Source of the DNA: Albula goreensis
Taxonomy: Eukaryota > Chordata > Actinopteri > Albuliformes > Albulidae
DNA: 64,000 nt
NCBI GenBank assembly: GCA_022829145.1
Contig: CM040744.1
Coordinates: 12,613,218 to 12,677,217, forward strand
Direction of reading: 5' to 3'
A model generated the notes under the pieces. That model was given only the letters and a program-made list of their open reading frames with translations. It was not told the DNA's origin and did not search any database. Shown piece by piece: positions 1 to 13,300 of this stretch (position 1 is its first letter; every line of letters begins with the position of its first letter). A program made the position numbers and the translations under genes.

Positions 1-120
1 GTTTGCATAGGTTGGAGACTTCAGGCTTCTTGAGTTAATCTGCCACAAATTGTTTAAGAATTTCTCCTCCGCAAACGACCAGCTCACACAATTGAAGTCA
101 GGGAATAATACATCAAACGC
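1..120 (-). CDS. Candidate coding exon of an unidentified gene, cut by the left window edge
   Basis: On the minus strand a TTCTCCCTCCAG acceptor (AG at 122-121) is followed by 40 open codons to the window edge. They begin AFDVLFPDFNCVSWSFAEEK and continue NNLWQINSRSLKSPTYAN. The residue mix is balanced, not the K/N/I/F-rich output of random AT-rich DNA. I cannot name the protein family. It may be a downstream exon of the gene whose other candidate exons lie at 5.6-12.4 kb. One or more linking exons between 0.1 and 5.6 kb were not found. Confidence 0.4.
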
Positions 121-3100
121 CTGGAGGGAGAAGTCATTATAAGGGAGAATATCTACCATTTTTAGGGACACAAATTTTTATCCATCTAATCAATAATTAA
201 AGAGTAAGGCTCAAGAAGCGCCAACAGAACAGCAGAGCCAACAAATGATAAGAAAACTCATTCTTGGAATTCAAAAGGCATAAAATCAGTAGCTGACATT
301 AGCGCTAGGTAACATAAATATGGCGTAAGGAGTAAAGTCTGTGTTACTGCATTTAAAATCAATGTATCAGTTCTATAAAACATAAATCATCTGACAAAAA
401 TTACAAAACGTGTGATGCTAGTGTGTGATGTATAACTTATGCATTTTTATTATGCTTTTATGTACATGTGGTAATTTTATTGTTACTATAAATCTACAAT
501 ATGATTCATGAAATAGTTTAGAAAATGTTGATTTGAGAAAATGTATATTACAAAATACCTTTCAGTCATACTGAGACATATTGTGTAAATGCTGGTCAGG
601 GTCATTTACTTAACATGTTTTATGCCACCAGAACTTTAGTTTTGTTACTGTGAGCACCAAAATTAAATAAAAATATCCTTATCCAGGGTATTAATTGAAA
701 AAACATTTTACCAACCTCTCATATCACTTAAGAGAAAGTCTTTGGTCAACAAGATAAGTTTGTGTGACCCGAGATTTTATTTCCTCTGTTTTTGTTGGAA
801 CTCCCGGGTATTTTTGCTCAAGTTAACATTTTAGTCTCCAAATCAAGGTTTTTGACATTGATTCCTTTAAGTGTTGGATACGCTGCCCTTCTGCATGATT
901 ATTAAGCATATGTTAAAAAAGCAAATTAAAAGAATCAGGAAGCTTATTTTTTATGTTATTCAATATTGTATTGCATTATACAATACTTAAAAAGTGATAA
1001 TACTATATGGGAACTCATTTCCATTAAGATGTGTTGACACATAATATATACTTACATAGAAAGCAAATGAAATTACCCTTACATCTCAGAATTAATCTTT
1101 AAAATTGCCATTTAATAACAAAATATTAAAACATCTAAACCCATTAAACACTTCAGAACAACATTTTATTGAGCGTGTCTATTTTGCAAAAAGTGACAAA
1201 AACACAAGAGAACACAAAGGATAGTTAAGTAAATAATGGATCTAAAAGGCATTTACAAGCTCTCTCTCTCTTGCAGCTGCTCTTTTCCTCCAGTGACGAC
1301 AAAGACTCATTATTTTTTTAATTCTAAAGAGGGATGGAATTCTTGGACATGAAGTTCCCCTTTTTTGTACCTGTGTGGGCCAAACCGATTTCCTGCCAGA
1401 GATGTGGCATTTGTACAGATGTGAAGCACATAAAAAATAGGGGTGTAACATTTACACCCCAACCATTCTTTCCTCATCTTAATAAAGCATGGGATGTACT
1501 ATAATATACCAAAGTAAAAACATGCTTAAGAATGTGCTTGTTAGTAAGTGCAATTTTTTATTATGTATGTATGTTCTATATCAAATTCTGCCTTGCATAG
1601 TTATTTTTTTGAAACCATACTTCTTTTAGGATTGGTATTTGGAAAACTCCATCTCTTGTTTGTTCCTGCCTGAGTATCTTTTGATCTGTTTGCCCTCAAT
1701 ATGTAAATGTTTAGTTAATTGAGAAGTTGGAGTAAACTCTTAGGAAAATGAAGCATCAACGATGTCATGTTTGATACGAAGAGAAAAATTTTACATTTCA
1801 GAAGTATTATGAACTCAATCAGAAACTTAGCCCCGGGTGACATGACCCCCCATTACAGGTGAGGGTTATCTGTGGTGGATTTTCTTATGCATAGCATGTA
1901 ATAATAATTAGAATTTAAAACAACCCAGGTATGATCTCTAAATTTGGATAAATGCTTCTGACTGTACTACTTGCACTTGGACTGCTATTTGTTAGCCATT
2001 ACCATGTTTGTTATGAAATGTAAAATCATTACATTAAACTTTCAATGAATTCATATAATTCACTGAGGATGCACCAATGACATGCAAGCACAGCACCCTT
2101 TGCAGAATTTGCTGTACTTTAATTACATGGATATGATTTGCGGTGAACAGGCACCCCCCGATCTCTCTCTCTGAGATTTGTAGAAAATGTGCATATAAGC
2201 CTCGATACCAGCAAACTGTTATGCTAGCTTGCTAGCAAAAACAGTACAAATGATCACTGGACCAGGTCTAAAACATATTTTAAAATGTACTGTACATACA
2301 TTTTTCCAAGAGATTTATCATTGTATTTCAAATGTGAGGTGCTTTTCTATCTTGCTGAAACAGCCATTATAATATGCTGTCACAAAGTACATTTACAGAA
2401 GGCCAATGGCAAACAGATGTCACACAGGCTACCATAAATGGTGTAAGGAAGTGGCAATAGGAAGACTGCATACACTTGGCCTAATGTGACCTCAGAATGA
2501 AATCTTTCTTCACTCTCACAAAACTTTTAGTTGTGGTTTGTTTGTGAAGATTAGGCTGATGTTCCTATTCATTAATATCCCCAACCAGTCCAGGGTAAAT
2601 GTATTTATTGTCTTACTACATCTCTGTCAGTAACTGAATGCACTTATTATTGTGAATATGTATTAATGTATTATTAGTCTACACTACAGGTCAGTGCTCT
2701 CCATGCCAGAATAGAAGACTTGTTTTTTAACTTTGCTCATAAGTTATTTCATTATATATCTCATTGTCAATGTTTATGGGTACTCTATATACCTGGTTCG
2801 CAGGTAACAGCTAAGTACTGCTTCTACCACTTACAGTTTGTTCTGCTAGATCTTACCATACTTACTGACAGCAGTAAGAGTTATAACCATTATTACTGTA
2901 CTATTTCAGACAGAAATGATAAAACTCTATAGCTATTTTTCCAGTATAAATGTTTTGCTGGTTTGCATACAATTCAAAATACTGCGGTTTTGTGTTTGGT
3001 GCATTTCTACCAAATAGGGATCAATTCAAGACAATATTTATTAATAAGCAATACATTATCTGTGGTATGGAGAACTGAAACAAAATCATTTTGGAATGTA

Positions 3101-5586
3101 ACTGTGCTACGTCTGCGTAAATGATTGATATGTTTAATAAAAACAGGATGTCTTGTTTAAGTACAGAATTAACAGAACAAACTTGCTTGCAGGTTTCATA
3201 ATCCACATTAAGTATGTACATTTTTAAACCACAATGAACTATTATAGATGTGACATTTAAAGTGTTTCTTTATTCAACTGAACTGTTTTAGGCTTATATT
3301 GCTTGTTTTAATAAGGATACAATACACTGTTTAAATATGCTTAGCTCACTAAATTTGAGTCTTAGAATCTAACCAATGAATAGAAGACTCACATCACTGT
3401 TCTATGATAATAAATCTGCAGCTGAAGAAAAATATTATCAGGGATTCCCCAAGTCTTTCACAATTCCTTCTGTGAATATCATAATAATGTTTTAACCCTA
3501 TAATTATCATAGCAGTACATTTGCTAAAGCAGTAGGGAAGGCCTTATTTCCAAGAATAGTATTAATAAACAACTCAATTACCCCATTACTTATTTTTGAA
3601 AAAGCTGTTTTCTACATTGAGTAGCAATGCAATGCCCTGACCTTTGAAGTGGTGAATATAAATTTTCTTCAAAGATGCCTGTCATGCACTACATTCTTAT
3701 TGACGGACTGACAATTATTTCCCTGAATAAGACCTGTCAACTGCGTGGCATGCTTTTTGTTACCTATGGCCATGCAAACATCTTGCTGGCAAACACAAGA
3801 TCAACAGCAGCAAAAAGTATGGAGGATGGAAATTCTTCATGCACACAAAGTAGTTTAAAGATATCACAAGGGATAACACTGGTTATGAACAACCCAGACT
3901 AGGAATGCACAGATTGATCTGCCAGAGATTAGAATCGGCCGACTGTCAGGCAAAATAGAATAATCTAAATTGGCAGATTGATTTCACAATTGGCCAATCA
4001 TGACAAGCAATAAGTAATATCTAATAAATGCAAAAATAAGTGCATCAATAACTAATTTGATGCACTATGAAGTTTCAATGCAAATAATGCTTTTTATGCC
4101 ATGAGAACAATTTTCACAGATTTCAGCTGTATGGCACTATTTCAAAGTACCAGAGTACAGTAAATCTGTTGCTTTTTGCAATATATGCAAAGGAAATGTC
4201 TCATGCATATGGTAATACATTCCATACTACTAATTTTACCAGACACTTATCTCTGCTATTGACCACCCAGTTCTAGATTAACTTGAAAGCTTTACCACTA
4301 CTTTTGAAGTAGCCAAGACCATTAGCTAATTTTAACTACCCCATATGCAAACAGCTGGCTAAGAGCTATCTGGGTCAGGTAGACATTTCCACACGAACCA
4401 CAGTTACATAAAGCATATGAGATTTTAATAACAAAAACAATAATTTACCGGGTTTTGTAGGTATTATGCTTCCATAATTATCTTTAAATAGACAACAAGA
4501 CTAAACAGTCAAAATCAATGAGACTCTGTTTCTCTTAAAGAGACAGGCTCAAATTATGAGATTATGCTACTAGACAAATGTGATGCTGGCAATAATCGGC
4601 TCAAAAATAATAACTACAGCTATATTGTTGTTTTTTGTTTGTTTGTTTGTTTGTTTAAGGGGAAATTAACATATATGCAAAAAATCAGATAAGCCCTTAA
4701 AAAGTCAAATCATTGAATCCCCTCAAATGGCACCTCATCATTGACATAGATTAATAGGGAATGAAAACAAAACCTGTAAATGGACATATGGATAGTAAGA
4801 TAGATTGCAAGCTCATGTAAGGAACTGGCTTTTCCAGTGTCAAATCACAGCTAATGAGTAATAAGTTAAGTAACTGCTGTATGTTAGCATAAAGCTAAGC
4901 TAACCATGAAATGGCAGAGAATCACTGGGGGGGATTACTGACGGCAGCCAAGGGTGCTGAAGGCTAACGGTGCCAGTGAAAAACTGCAGTAACAATGGAA
5001 AGAGAAAGGTCCCACGACTCAAAATCTGTCCAATCACACACACAAAACTAATAACATGGCAGTATCAGCTGAAGCCTAAAAGGGCAGTAAATCACTTGTC
5101 GTCACAAACATAACAGGGAACTGGGTTGTGTAAAAAAGACATTAAGAATAATGTGAATGCCATGAGCAACAGAACAGAACCCAATTACACCTCTGCTGGC
5201 ATTGTGACACAAATGATCTCAACAGAGATTATATTCATCAGTATAGGAAATGAGAATGAGAACGAGAACAGTGGGTATACAGTGACTTTTGCAAACTTCT
5301 TTGTACATTGAGGAAAAAGCAATGTACTTTAAGTTGTTAATTTAGTAGGGTACTTACTCAAAGTAATTTTGTAAATGAAAATAACCATGAAATATCAACT
5401 ATTATTAAAGTCTCCTGTTGTACATGTATTCAGTGAAATGATCAAATAAGATGACAAGCTATAGGCGATTTATTTAAGAAACAAGTGACAGCTACTCAAA
5501 AATTCATTAAAATGCCATTTTAACTTCAGTACAGAGAGAAGATTTAATGTCACTGAGTTGTGTTCCAGATGAACACACAAAATTAC
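121..5586. other. AT-rich non-coding stretch
   Basis: Apart from the simple repeat at 4,635-4,656, this region holds only short unmatched open frames. An AATAAA lies at 1,480-1,485 on the plus strand. AGCTAA/GCTAAC-type words recur at 4,860-4,910. Confidence 0.5.
4635..4656. repeat. Simple repeat (GTTT)n
   Basis: Five successive GTTT units after a thymine run. Confidence 0.85.
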
Positions 5587-5699
5587 CAAATATAAGTTAG
5601 TTCCATGACATAGGACATTATCTGAATATTGCAATTCACAGTATCTGCCATCCCACACCAGAACTCCCAAAGACACATACGGTATCTATTAAGGCTGAC
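5587..5699 (-). CDS. Candidate coding exon, unidentified gene
   Basis: The acceptor TTTTGCAG (AG at 5701-5700) is followed by 37 open codons plus two bases, then the donor ATTTG|GTAATT. The peptide begins VSLNRYRMCLWEFWCGMADT and is rich in Cys, Trp and Met. It starts in phase 0, which matches the end of the candidate exon at 6288-6310, and ends in phase 2. Family unknown. Confidence 0.35.
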
Positions 5700-6287
5700 C
5701 TGCAAAATTCAATGGCCTCATATGTTATGTGCTTGCCCTTTTCACAAATACAGATTCTATACATTTCCACAATTCTTTGTCAATTTTCAAGATCTATACC
5801 TACACTTTTTTCTTTTAGTAAAACAAAGGCACCTTTTTGTCTTGTTTCATGTGTACTTTTACAAATTCCAATAAACAAAAGCACCAAGAAATGATTAATA
5901 CAGAATTTATAGGCTAGAAAGAAGACACCATCCCATTTTAAATATCTTATGTCAACATCAGATGTTACACAGGCACTAAAGCAGGAGGAAAAACCAAGCA
6001 AATAAGCAAACTGGGATGTAATCGCTTTATGACACAAATTGAGAACATTCCACCAGGCTTGAAGCAATGGTCAACATGGAACATATAACCTTCATTTCAA
6101 ATACATGGTTTAAGAATTTTTAATGAAAATGTATTTTTTTTAACATCGTGACACATGATTGGACGGCTCTAAAGCCAGGTGCTTGAGGTCGAGACATAAG
6201 TCAGTAAAAGCAAGGCAACAACGTAACATCCTTGACAGGGAAGAACAGGGCCAAAGCTGAAAAAAACCTTGATAGGATTCGTCTCAC

Positions 6288-6310
6288 CAGCTTGCAAGAT
6301 TGTGAACTGA
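6288..6310 (-). CDS. Candidate micro-exon, unidentified gene
   Basis: A 23-base interval between a thymine-rich acceptor (TTTTTTTGTCATTGTAG) and a good donor (CTG|GTGAGA). In the phase demanded by its neighbours it reads SSQSCKL. It is supported only by splice sites and phase agreement. Confidence 0.22.
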
Positions 6311-6676
6311 CTACAATGACAAAAAAAGCTAAAAAACAATGGCAACACTGAGACAATAAGACCCACCTAGGGCTGAACTGAGCCCTTAAATGCATTTTCT
6401 GCATAAGTCTCTTCCTCTTGCAATGATAAGTTATGCAGAAAATACACTTAAGCACACGTCTGAATTCAGCTCTTAGCTTCTTTAAGGGTATTGGGATATT
6501 TTATATTCATTTCTAAATAGGACAGCATATGATCTCAAAGTGAGTAAAATCTGTTCTGATAGAAATAAATACACCTGTAAAGAGACAACGTGTGTTTTAT
6601 TGACTGTAGGTCATTGTCTTGTATGACAATAGTTTCATACAGGCAAATGATGTCATCATTTTCAACATTTACTTAC

Positions 6677-6708
6677 TGTGGTCCTGAACATAACTCAACT
6701 GAAATTTT
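6677..6708 (-). CDS. Candidate small exon, unidentified gene
   Basis: A 32-base interval with a very good acceptor tract (CTCTCCTTCATTTTGCACAG) and donor (CACA|GTAAGT). It reads KFQLSYVQDH in the phase set by the candidate exon at 7894-7964 and passes phase 1 on to 6288-6310. Confidence 0.27.
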
Positions 6709-7893
6709 CTGTGCAAAATGAAGGAGAGGATGGCTGTGTGTGTGCTGAGCAGTTGCAGTTTTCTATTTGTGAATTGACTTCAAAGCATGGAGAATGGCCA
6801 CCTGGCACCACCTTCAGACAACAGAGAATTCATTCCCAGTAGGAGACAAACATACTAATTTAGTACAGTACTGACTTGGTCATTTAAGAATTTAATGATA
6901 TATTACTCATACTATAGTAAATGCCACATTTTTGGGCCTCATTGATTATTCGTGTCCCCTCTGTAATGTAATATCAAATCTGTTTCCTTTTAAAAGCTGT
7001 GAAGACCATTCAAGGGGTTGCTGGGCCACTGAAAACTAAAGTAGTCTTTGTTCTAATGCCATGTGTTTTGGGGAGAGGGGGACTGGAGGTAAAAGTGTGG
7101 AAGGCCAATGGAGAAATTTAACAAGAGCAGGCTCATCAGAATAAAAATTCCTTTCACTGTCTGAAGGGGGCATATAATTTAAATAAGTTCTGGTAGAATT
7201 TTATTGAATTTTTTCTGTGTCCGAAGCACATGTGCTCAATTTTTTTACAATTAAGAAGCTAGAACTTGTTCTCTTTCAGGCATACGTTTTCAGAATTACT
7301 TTCTTGGAGTTAACAGCTGCGCAAAGTAAATGACATAATCTGGAGTCAGTTGACAGGAACTACATCTTTACAAAGACTCATAATTTTTATTCCACAGTCA
7401 TGCACGCATGCATTGTTGTCTGCTGGTTCCATTTATTTCCAGCATCACAGTTATTATGGTGTAATATATTAAAAGGAATGGTTTTGATTATTATATCTAT
7501 TATGTCTTTAGATACATAAGTAATTCACATGCAGATGCAAGTTTGTCAGCAGCCTAAAGTGCTTGTTCTCAATCTTAAACAGTTGTTCACAATTGCCATT
7601 AGTTTCAGAAGTGGCTTGACAAAAAGCATGTTGTAAAACAAAATTTGAAAAAACACTGGAGAGATAATCGCTCTATTCACAACCACGAGAATGCCATGCT
7701 TTGTCAAAGCTGAGAAGACCATTTTCACAGAGGACTCTTAACTCCTGCATGTACCAAATTTTCAGTTGCTTGCCATGTCAATTACATAGCAAAAAGTGAT
7801 GGAACTGACTGACTTAATGAGAATATAAAGCCTTTTTGTGTGAGAGGTGGCTGCCATGGGCAGGATGCAAGAGGGTAATGAGGTATTACATAC

Positions 7894-7964
7894 GACAGTG
7901 TTTTTTTGTGAGGAAAGGGTATAGATCCCTTGATGGTGATATAATTTGCTGTGAATGCTGGATA
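7894..7964 (-). CDS. Candidate coding exon, unidentified gene
   Basis: Acceptor TTTACTTACCACAG, donor CTGTC|GTATGT. It has 23 codons plus two bases, reading YPAFTANYITIKGSIPFPHK and onward. It starts in phase 0, as required after the exon at 10185-10359. Confidence 0.3.
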
Positions 7965-9548
7965 CTGTGGTAAGTAAAGTCTTTGCAGTATATATTTAGG
8001 AGGTTTGTTACACATTATGAGGATTCATCACCTACATACAATAGTACTTCATTTCAGGGTTGTCTGCCTAAGTACAAAGCTGGGACCCAATCAAACAGAG
8101 TTAATTTAAACTCTAAACACAAACACACTTTCAATGGCAGGTCCATCTATTGAGTCAACCCTTTTTTATTTTCAAAACCTATGACATTTTCAAAAAAGTT
8201 TGTCATGTTTTAGTTCACAATTCTGAGTTCATGTTGGAACAATGTTTATTAAATACATCTAGCTAACTGATTATAACATGAATTGAAAGACTCATAGCAT
8301 GTTACCATTTGTGCTGGGGCCAACGCATATAATCCTAAGATTTGGTGTATGATGCTCGATTAAAGTAATATAATTACTGGCAATGGCATCATTTAAAAGA
8401 CTAGAGTTGTGAAAAATAAACTAGAGTATTTTCACAACTTTCCACACAGCACAATATGGTGCCTGGTTAAATGTTTACACTGAAGCCTGTAATTTCTGAG
8501 GGATAAAAGTCTATCAAACTGATTGTTACTGTACATCAAACAAAAGCACTCATGCGCAATTTCAATCAACATTTTATGCTCCAGTAACACATCTCCATTT
8601 CTTTTTTTAAAACAATTTCAAAATTGATGAATGAGCATACATACATTTTTTAGCAGAGCATCTCCATATTTGCTGTAAATTACTTTTTCCAGCACTGCTA
8701 TAACCCACATTAGCAGTGCCAACATGGTAACTGTCCAATGTTTAATGAAAACATTTTTTGCTGTCCAGAAGAAGTAAAATCAATTTGATCATGATCAGTA
8801 TCTTAAATTTCCTTTCTGTTCCTTTTGTGCTAACCAAGTACCTTGATTTAAATTTTATCCTGTTATTATGTCTGAATATCTGGGCTTTGATGTAAAAACT
8901 GGCAGGGTTCCACATCTGGATCCTTCCTCCAGGAGATATGGCTCAGTTCATTCCTGGAGACTGTCTCCATTGTTTACTGCTTTAACACGCAAACATCATA
9001 TTCCAGGCCCTGACTGAAGCCTCACTCATGTAAATCCTTTCCCCCATTATGACACTCATGAAACCCCACAGTTTCTTGTAAATTTTAGGGTTTATACAAA
9101 CTCTATGAATATTCATAAACACAGCATATGCTGGTCTTTCTGTATGAAAGGAATATTGAACAATGTTGATAAGAATTGTGAGGCCATGTTCAAACAAGAC
9201 TACCTGTCAATCAGAACAAAAGTCACCCACTTCTTGATGCTGAAAACATCAGTGAGGAACGTAAGAGCAAACAGTCAAAGGGTAAAAGTGAGGGAATACT
9301 CACTCAGCTCAAAAGAGTATTAATAAGATACAGGTTAAAGTGACATTCCATAGTGATGTTGTGGATTCCTTTACAGTCCACCAGGACCAAGAGCTAGGAG
9401 AACTATGGTAAGGAATTTTCAACTCAATGGCACTCACCGTGGGGGTAAAAGTGGATGATGGAACCGTGCACTGCATGATCACTATAAATTGCAGACCTAA
9501 TTCTACCTGAGCTTGTGGTTCTGCAAGCTTCCCATTAACACACACTGA

Positions 9549-9730
9549 TTTTATTTATTTATTTAACCAGGCAAGCCAACTGAGAACACAGCCCTCTCTT
9601 GAAGTCCTGCTGAAACACAGTTGCTTGTACAGCTAATCAGACACAGGAGATGTTTGGGTGCCCAGCCTGGAAGAGCTAATTTTATGTAAGAACTAGACCA
9701 GGACACCAGGTTCTGCACATTAGGACCTTG
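9549..9730. repeat. Dispersed fish repeat remnant (TTTATTTAACCAGGCAAG type)
   Basis: TTTATTTATTTAACCAGGCA followed by AGCCAACTGAGAACAC resembles a widespread fish interspersed repeat with the form TTTATTTAACYAGGCAAGTCA. The 3' boundary is not clear. Recognition is from memory of the motif only. Confidence 0.4.
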
Positions 9731-10184
9731 GTCACCTGCTACAGTACACTACCCCCCATCATTTTGTACAGGCATTAGAGTTCTATTAGGACCAGAGGGA
9801 AGAGTGCTCCCTACTGGCCCACAAACACCTCTTCAAGCTGCAACTTAGTTGTCCCTGAGGTAATTAGTCTCACCAAAATTTACTTTTTCCAGCCTCTAAT
9901 AAGCCTCTAATGGCACTATGAAAGTGAAAAGACATTCAGTTTCTACAAGCAAGGAAGCCCCCTCCAGACCACCATTCGCATGAGCGGCATCATATTATTT
10001 TTCCATTGGGACCGGAGAAGAGCAAAGGGCTGTTCTCAAGGCTGAGCAAACAAAACACTTTTAAGGAGGTAATGGAGAGACATACCATTGAAAGATGCAG
10101 GAATTCCTTGTCTGATGCTAAGGTAAATACAGTAATTCAATATGCAATCAGGTCATTTGTGTATGTTTAACCGTCTATGTTTAC

Positions 10185-10359
10185 CTTCAGGTCTATATGA
10201 TTTTCTGGCAATGTAGTATATCTGTATTTCACATCACAGTTTTTGAAAAGCACATTTAAGTCAACTTGGGACAACAGCATTTTGAGCACTGGTCCACTTA
10301 TATCCACTGAAACACTTCCCAAAGATACCAAAAATTCTGAAAGGTCATGCAATCGGACC
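10185..10359 (-). CDS. Candidate coding exon, unidentified gene (best of the series)
   Basis: A 175-base interval with acceptor TTTGTATTGCACTAG and donor CTGAAG|GTAAAC. One frame is open across all 58 codons and the other two are closed. It begins VRLHDLSEFLVSLGSVSVDI and ends TTLPENHIDLK. Its alternating hydrophobic pattern suggests beta strands. The entry phase (one base) matches the exit phase of 12374-12455, and the exit phase 0 matches 7894-7964. I do not recognise the family. Confidence 0.42.
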
Positions 10360-13300
10360 CTAGTGCAATACAAATAAAATCAATTCATATTTTAAATGTA
10401 ACAGTAAATGTAGTTTGGATATCTGGGGTATCTCACAAGCAAGAGTGGAATTACAGAGCTGGTAAGTGAAAAAGTTGCAGGGATCCACAACTTTTTTCCA
10501 CGTTACTGCATATCCAAACAATCCAATCAGGCTGGCTAACACAAGCTGACCTGGCATATCAATGTCCGTGCTGCTTCCGCCTCAGACAATGTTTAGTGTT
10601 CTCTTTCATCTTTTGCCAAAAAATCAAGCAGAGTGTTCTACAATTAGTGTGAAACCTCCTGGGGGCACATAATGGTAATGGAGCTTACATTTATATACAA
10701 TTTAAACTCAACTCCCAATGGAGAACAAACCATCTTGCACAGATTATGAACACAGTTTATAATCATGCAATGTGATGAGACCCTAGTGCTTGACAAATCT
10801 GGGTCTTACTCACACAAAAGGACATTGCGTTATACCCAAAAAATGTGGACAACTATTTCAAGTATTTGACAGCCAACCATTTCTTTTTTGCAGTGGAAGA
10901 CATCACCACTATATAATGTATGTGTCCAACACTGATTTATTTATTTTTTTTCATTAATTCTCAAAGCTTTTTCTATTCTTGAAAGCTTTTGTCTTATACA
11001 CCCACTGTATAACACAACATTGTTAATTTCTGGACAAATTTGCAGATTCTTGGGTTTAAGTCTCCCATTTCTGTCACTATTGTGTCTTATATACATAACT
11101 TCTCACAGATCAATTGTCTTATTTTTCTCCACGACCAAGCCAAGTGTCCACTCTATGGCTAGATCCCACACAGCAACAGCAAAAGGTCTCAAGACTGGTA
11201 CGTGATTGGCTAGACCACAACCAATAATAGAGTGTATGTGTATCTGGCAAACATAATTGGCTGGTTTTTACTTAAACTGAATGTGAATACCTAGCATATG
11301 GGCTACTTGGTTCTTGGTATATGACTTAAGCCACTTAATGATTTGGGGTTTTTATAGTTTAAACAATGATACATAATAAGAAATTATTTTAATTTAAATT
11401 AGTATGATGATGCTTTAGTACTCAACCATTGTTTGGGGAAACCCATAAATTCTCTTCATCAAGACGAAAAAAAAACTTTTTTCCATTATATGGCTTTTTA
11501 TATATCATAATTACTTATTGAGGAGCTCATGGAAAATAATGGATTCTGTGACCCAAATAAAAAAGAGAAACATAAAGTGAAAAAACTCCTCAGCGTCAGA
11601 GTCAAAGACAGGCACAATGCAGGTCTGTTCTCATTGAGGTAGTCTGTCTAGCCAAGCAGTGTCAGGGATTGCCCTTTCAGTCCAACTGGATTTCTGCTAT
11701 TCTGAAATGAGTCCTCAAAGACCAGCTTTAAAAATGCAAGTACTATATTTGTAATTCAGTTTGTTCAATTTTGTTTTGTTGAATGTCAAGGCCCAGGCTA
11801 ATTAGGAGATGGCAACAAAGTTAAAATGCAGCAGATGCATGCTGAACTGAACAGCAATACAATTACATGGTAATAGTATGTAGGGAGAGACAATTTACAA
11901 AAAATACCTACAGAGCATTTCCAAGTTAATGACCAGTATTCTACATAGGGAATTCTTGGGTATAGGCAATTCCCCTACCCTGTCATTTGATAATTTGTGT
12001 CAAATTTTAAGGCAGCAGAATCTCTAATCAAAAAAAGTTGAAATCCAATTTCAATTGCAGAACCACATCAAAGTGTTAGTTGTAATAGTTTATTTAAACT
12101 GATTGCTGATGTATTCTTGTGGATAAGAATTCAATCTATATTTAACAGCAATTATGATTTTACTGTTTTTATCTTAGCTATCATTTACAGCTCATCAATG
12201 ACCAAAATTAAAAATGTAAACAATTAATCAATTAATAATGTGCAATGCAATGAAAGCAAAAAAGATAAACTGAATCTGGATAAATTCCCCTGCATGACAA
12301 TTTGGATACTGTATAACTTGTCTAAAAACAATTTTTATAAACTACACTGAAATTTAACCAAAATGTAATTTACCTTCTGAAAATGGTCACAAACGTGTCA
12401 CAATAGGCTCCAAAAACATGATAAATAGCCAGGGGGAAATGTTTACAGTTACAATCTTAGTTGTACCAATCCTGGAAAAAAAGACCATTCCCACATGTTC
12501 TGGTAAGATTTGTAACATCAATAAGTGCGCAGGGCAGCTCATTTCCCTGCACTTAAGATCTCAACAAGGGGTAGTGAAGAAGCGGAAACGGTCTCCAGTC
12601 AGGGCTCTTATCACGATTGTTTCCTGACAGGAAGAGACAGTAAACAAACACGCATCTCTGAGCCAATCAAAAATGAACTTTGGAGCAGTCCTGTTCTTAC
12701 TATCAAATTAGGAAGTAAACAGGACAAAAACACTGCTGGGACCAACAAGTGGGAATTGCCACCTCTGGTGCCCACACTTTCTCTATCTGCACTTGTTACA
12801 CAATCCAACATCCTTCAATCCATCAATGCCACCTCCTCCTCACATCCTCTTTGAGAATCAAGGGCTGGTTAATTCCCTGTTGCTAGCCCAGCCATCCAGT
12901 CAGGAGGAAACGCATTCAAATACGCCATGCAAATCTTTGTTCAACCTAAGGTTTTATCGTAAAATTCAAGTTTTATCACTTGAAACAACTTAGGCATGAA
13001 AATAAAATACATAATTGTGTTGCATACTGCACAATATTGCACATTCAATGTGACCTGATACATTAAATCTACAAAATGAAAAAAATGAATAATTATTTAA
13101 ATGAATATTTTGGCAGAAAACACAGCATTTATATGGGTCAGTTCACTTGAGTTCAACAATTGTGTTTGGACAAACCAGCTTCCCAGACCTAAGATATCTC
13201 TACACCACACATGGAGTGCCTATGGCCATCCTGGATCAGGGCCCAGCATGTCTGAAGTCAGCCCTGCAGTAAAGCATGCGATGAAAATGGACCACGTGAA

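Noticed and set aside
1160..1236. Minus-strand hydrophobic frame after a CCTTTTAG acceptor ending in CAATAAAA (possible last exon with membrane segment)
   Set aside because: In the phase required by the 5587-5699 candidate it opens with a TGA codon, and it would leave the left-edge exon as a separate gene. Kept only as a note.
1277..1321. Plus-strand 14-codon tail LLFSSSDDKDSLFF with a good acceptor before it and AATAAA downstream
   Set aside because: Too short, no upstream plus-strand exons found, and CT-rich DNA makes a chance acceptor likely.
5780..6067. Minus-strand 95-codon frame after a strong TCCTCCTGCTTTAG acceptor
   Set aside because: No donor in a phase compatible with neighbours, and the downstream part is hydrophobic random-like sequence.
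6480..6572. Minus-strand open frame (VYLFLSEQILLTLRSY) after a good CTCTTTACAG acceptor
   Set aside because: It has no usable donor before its stop codon.
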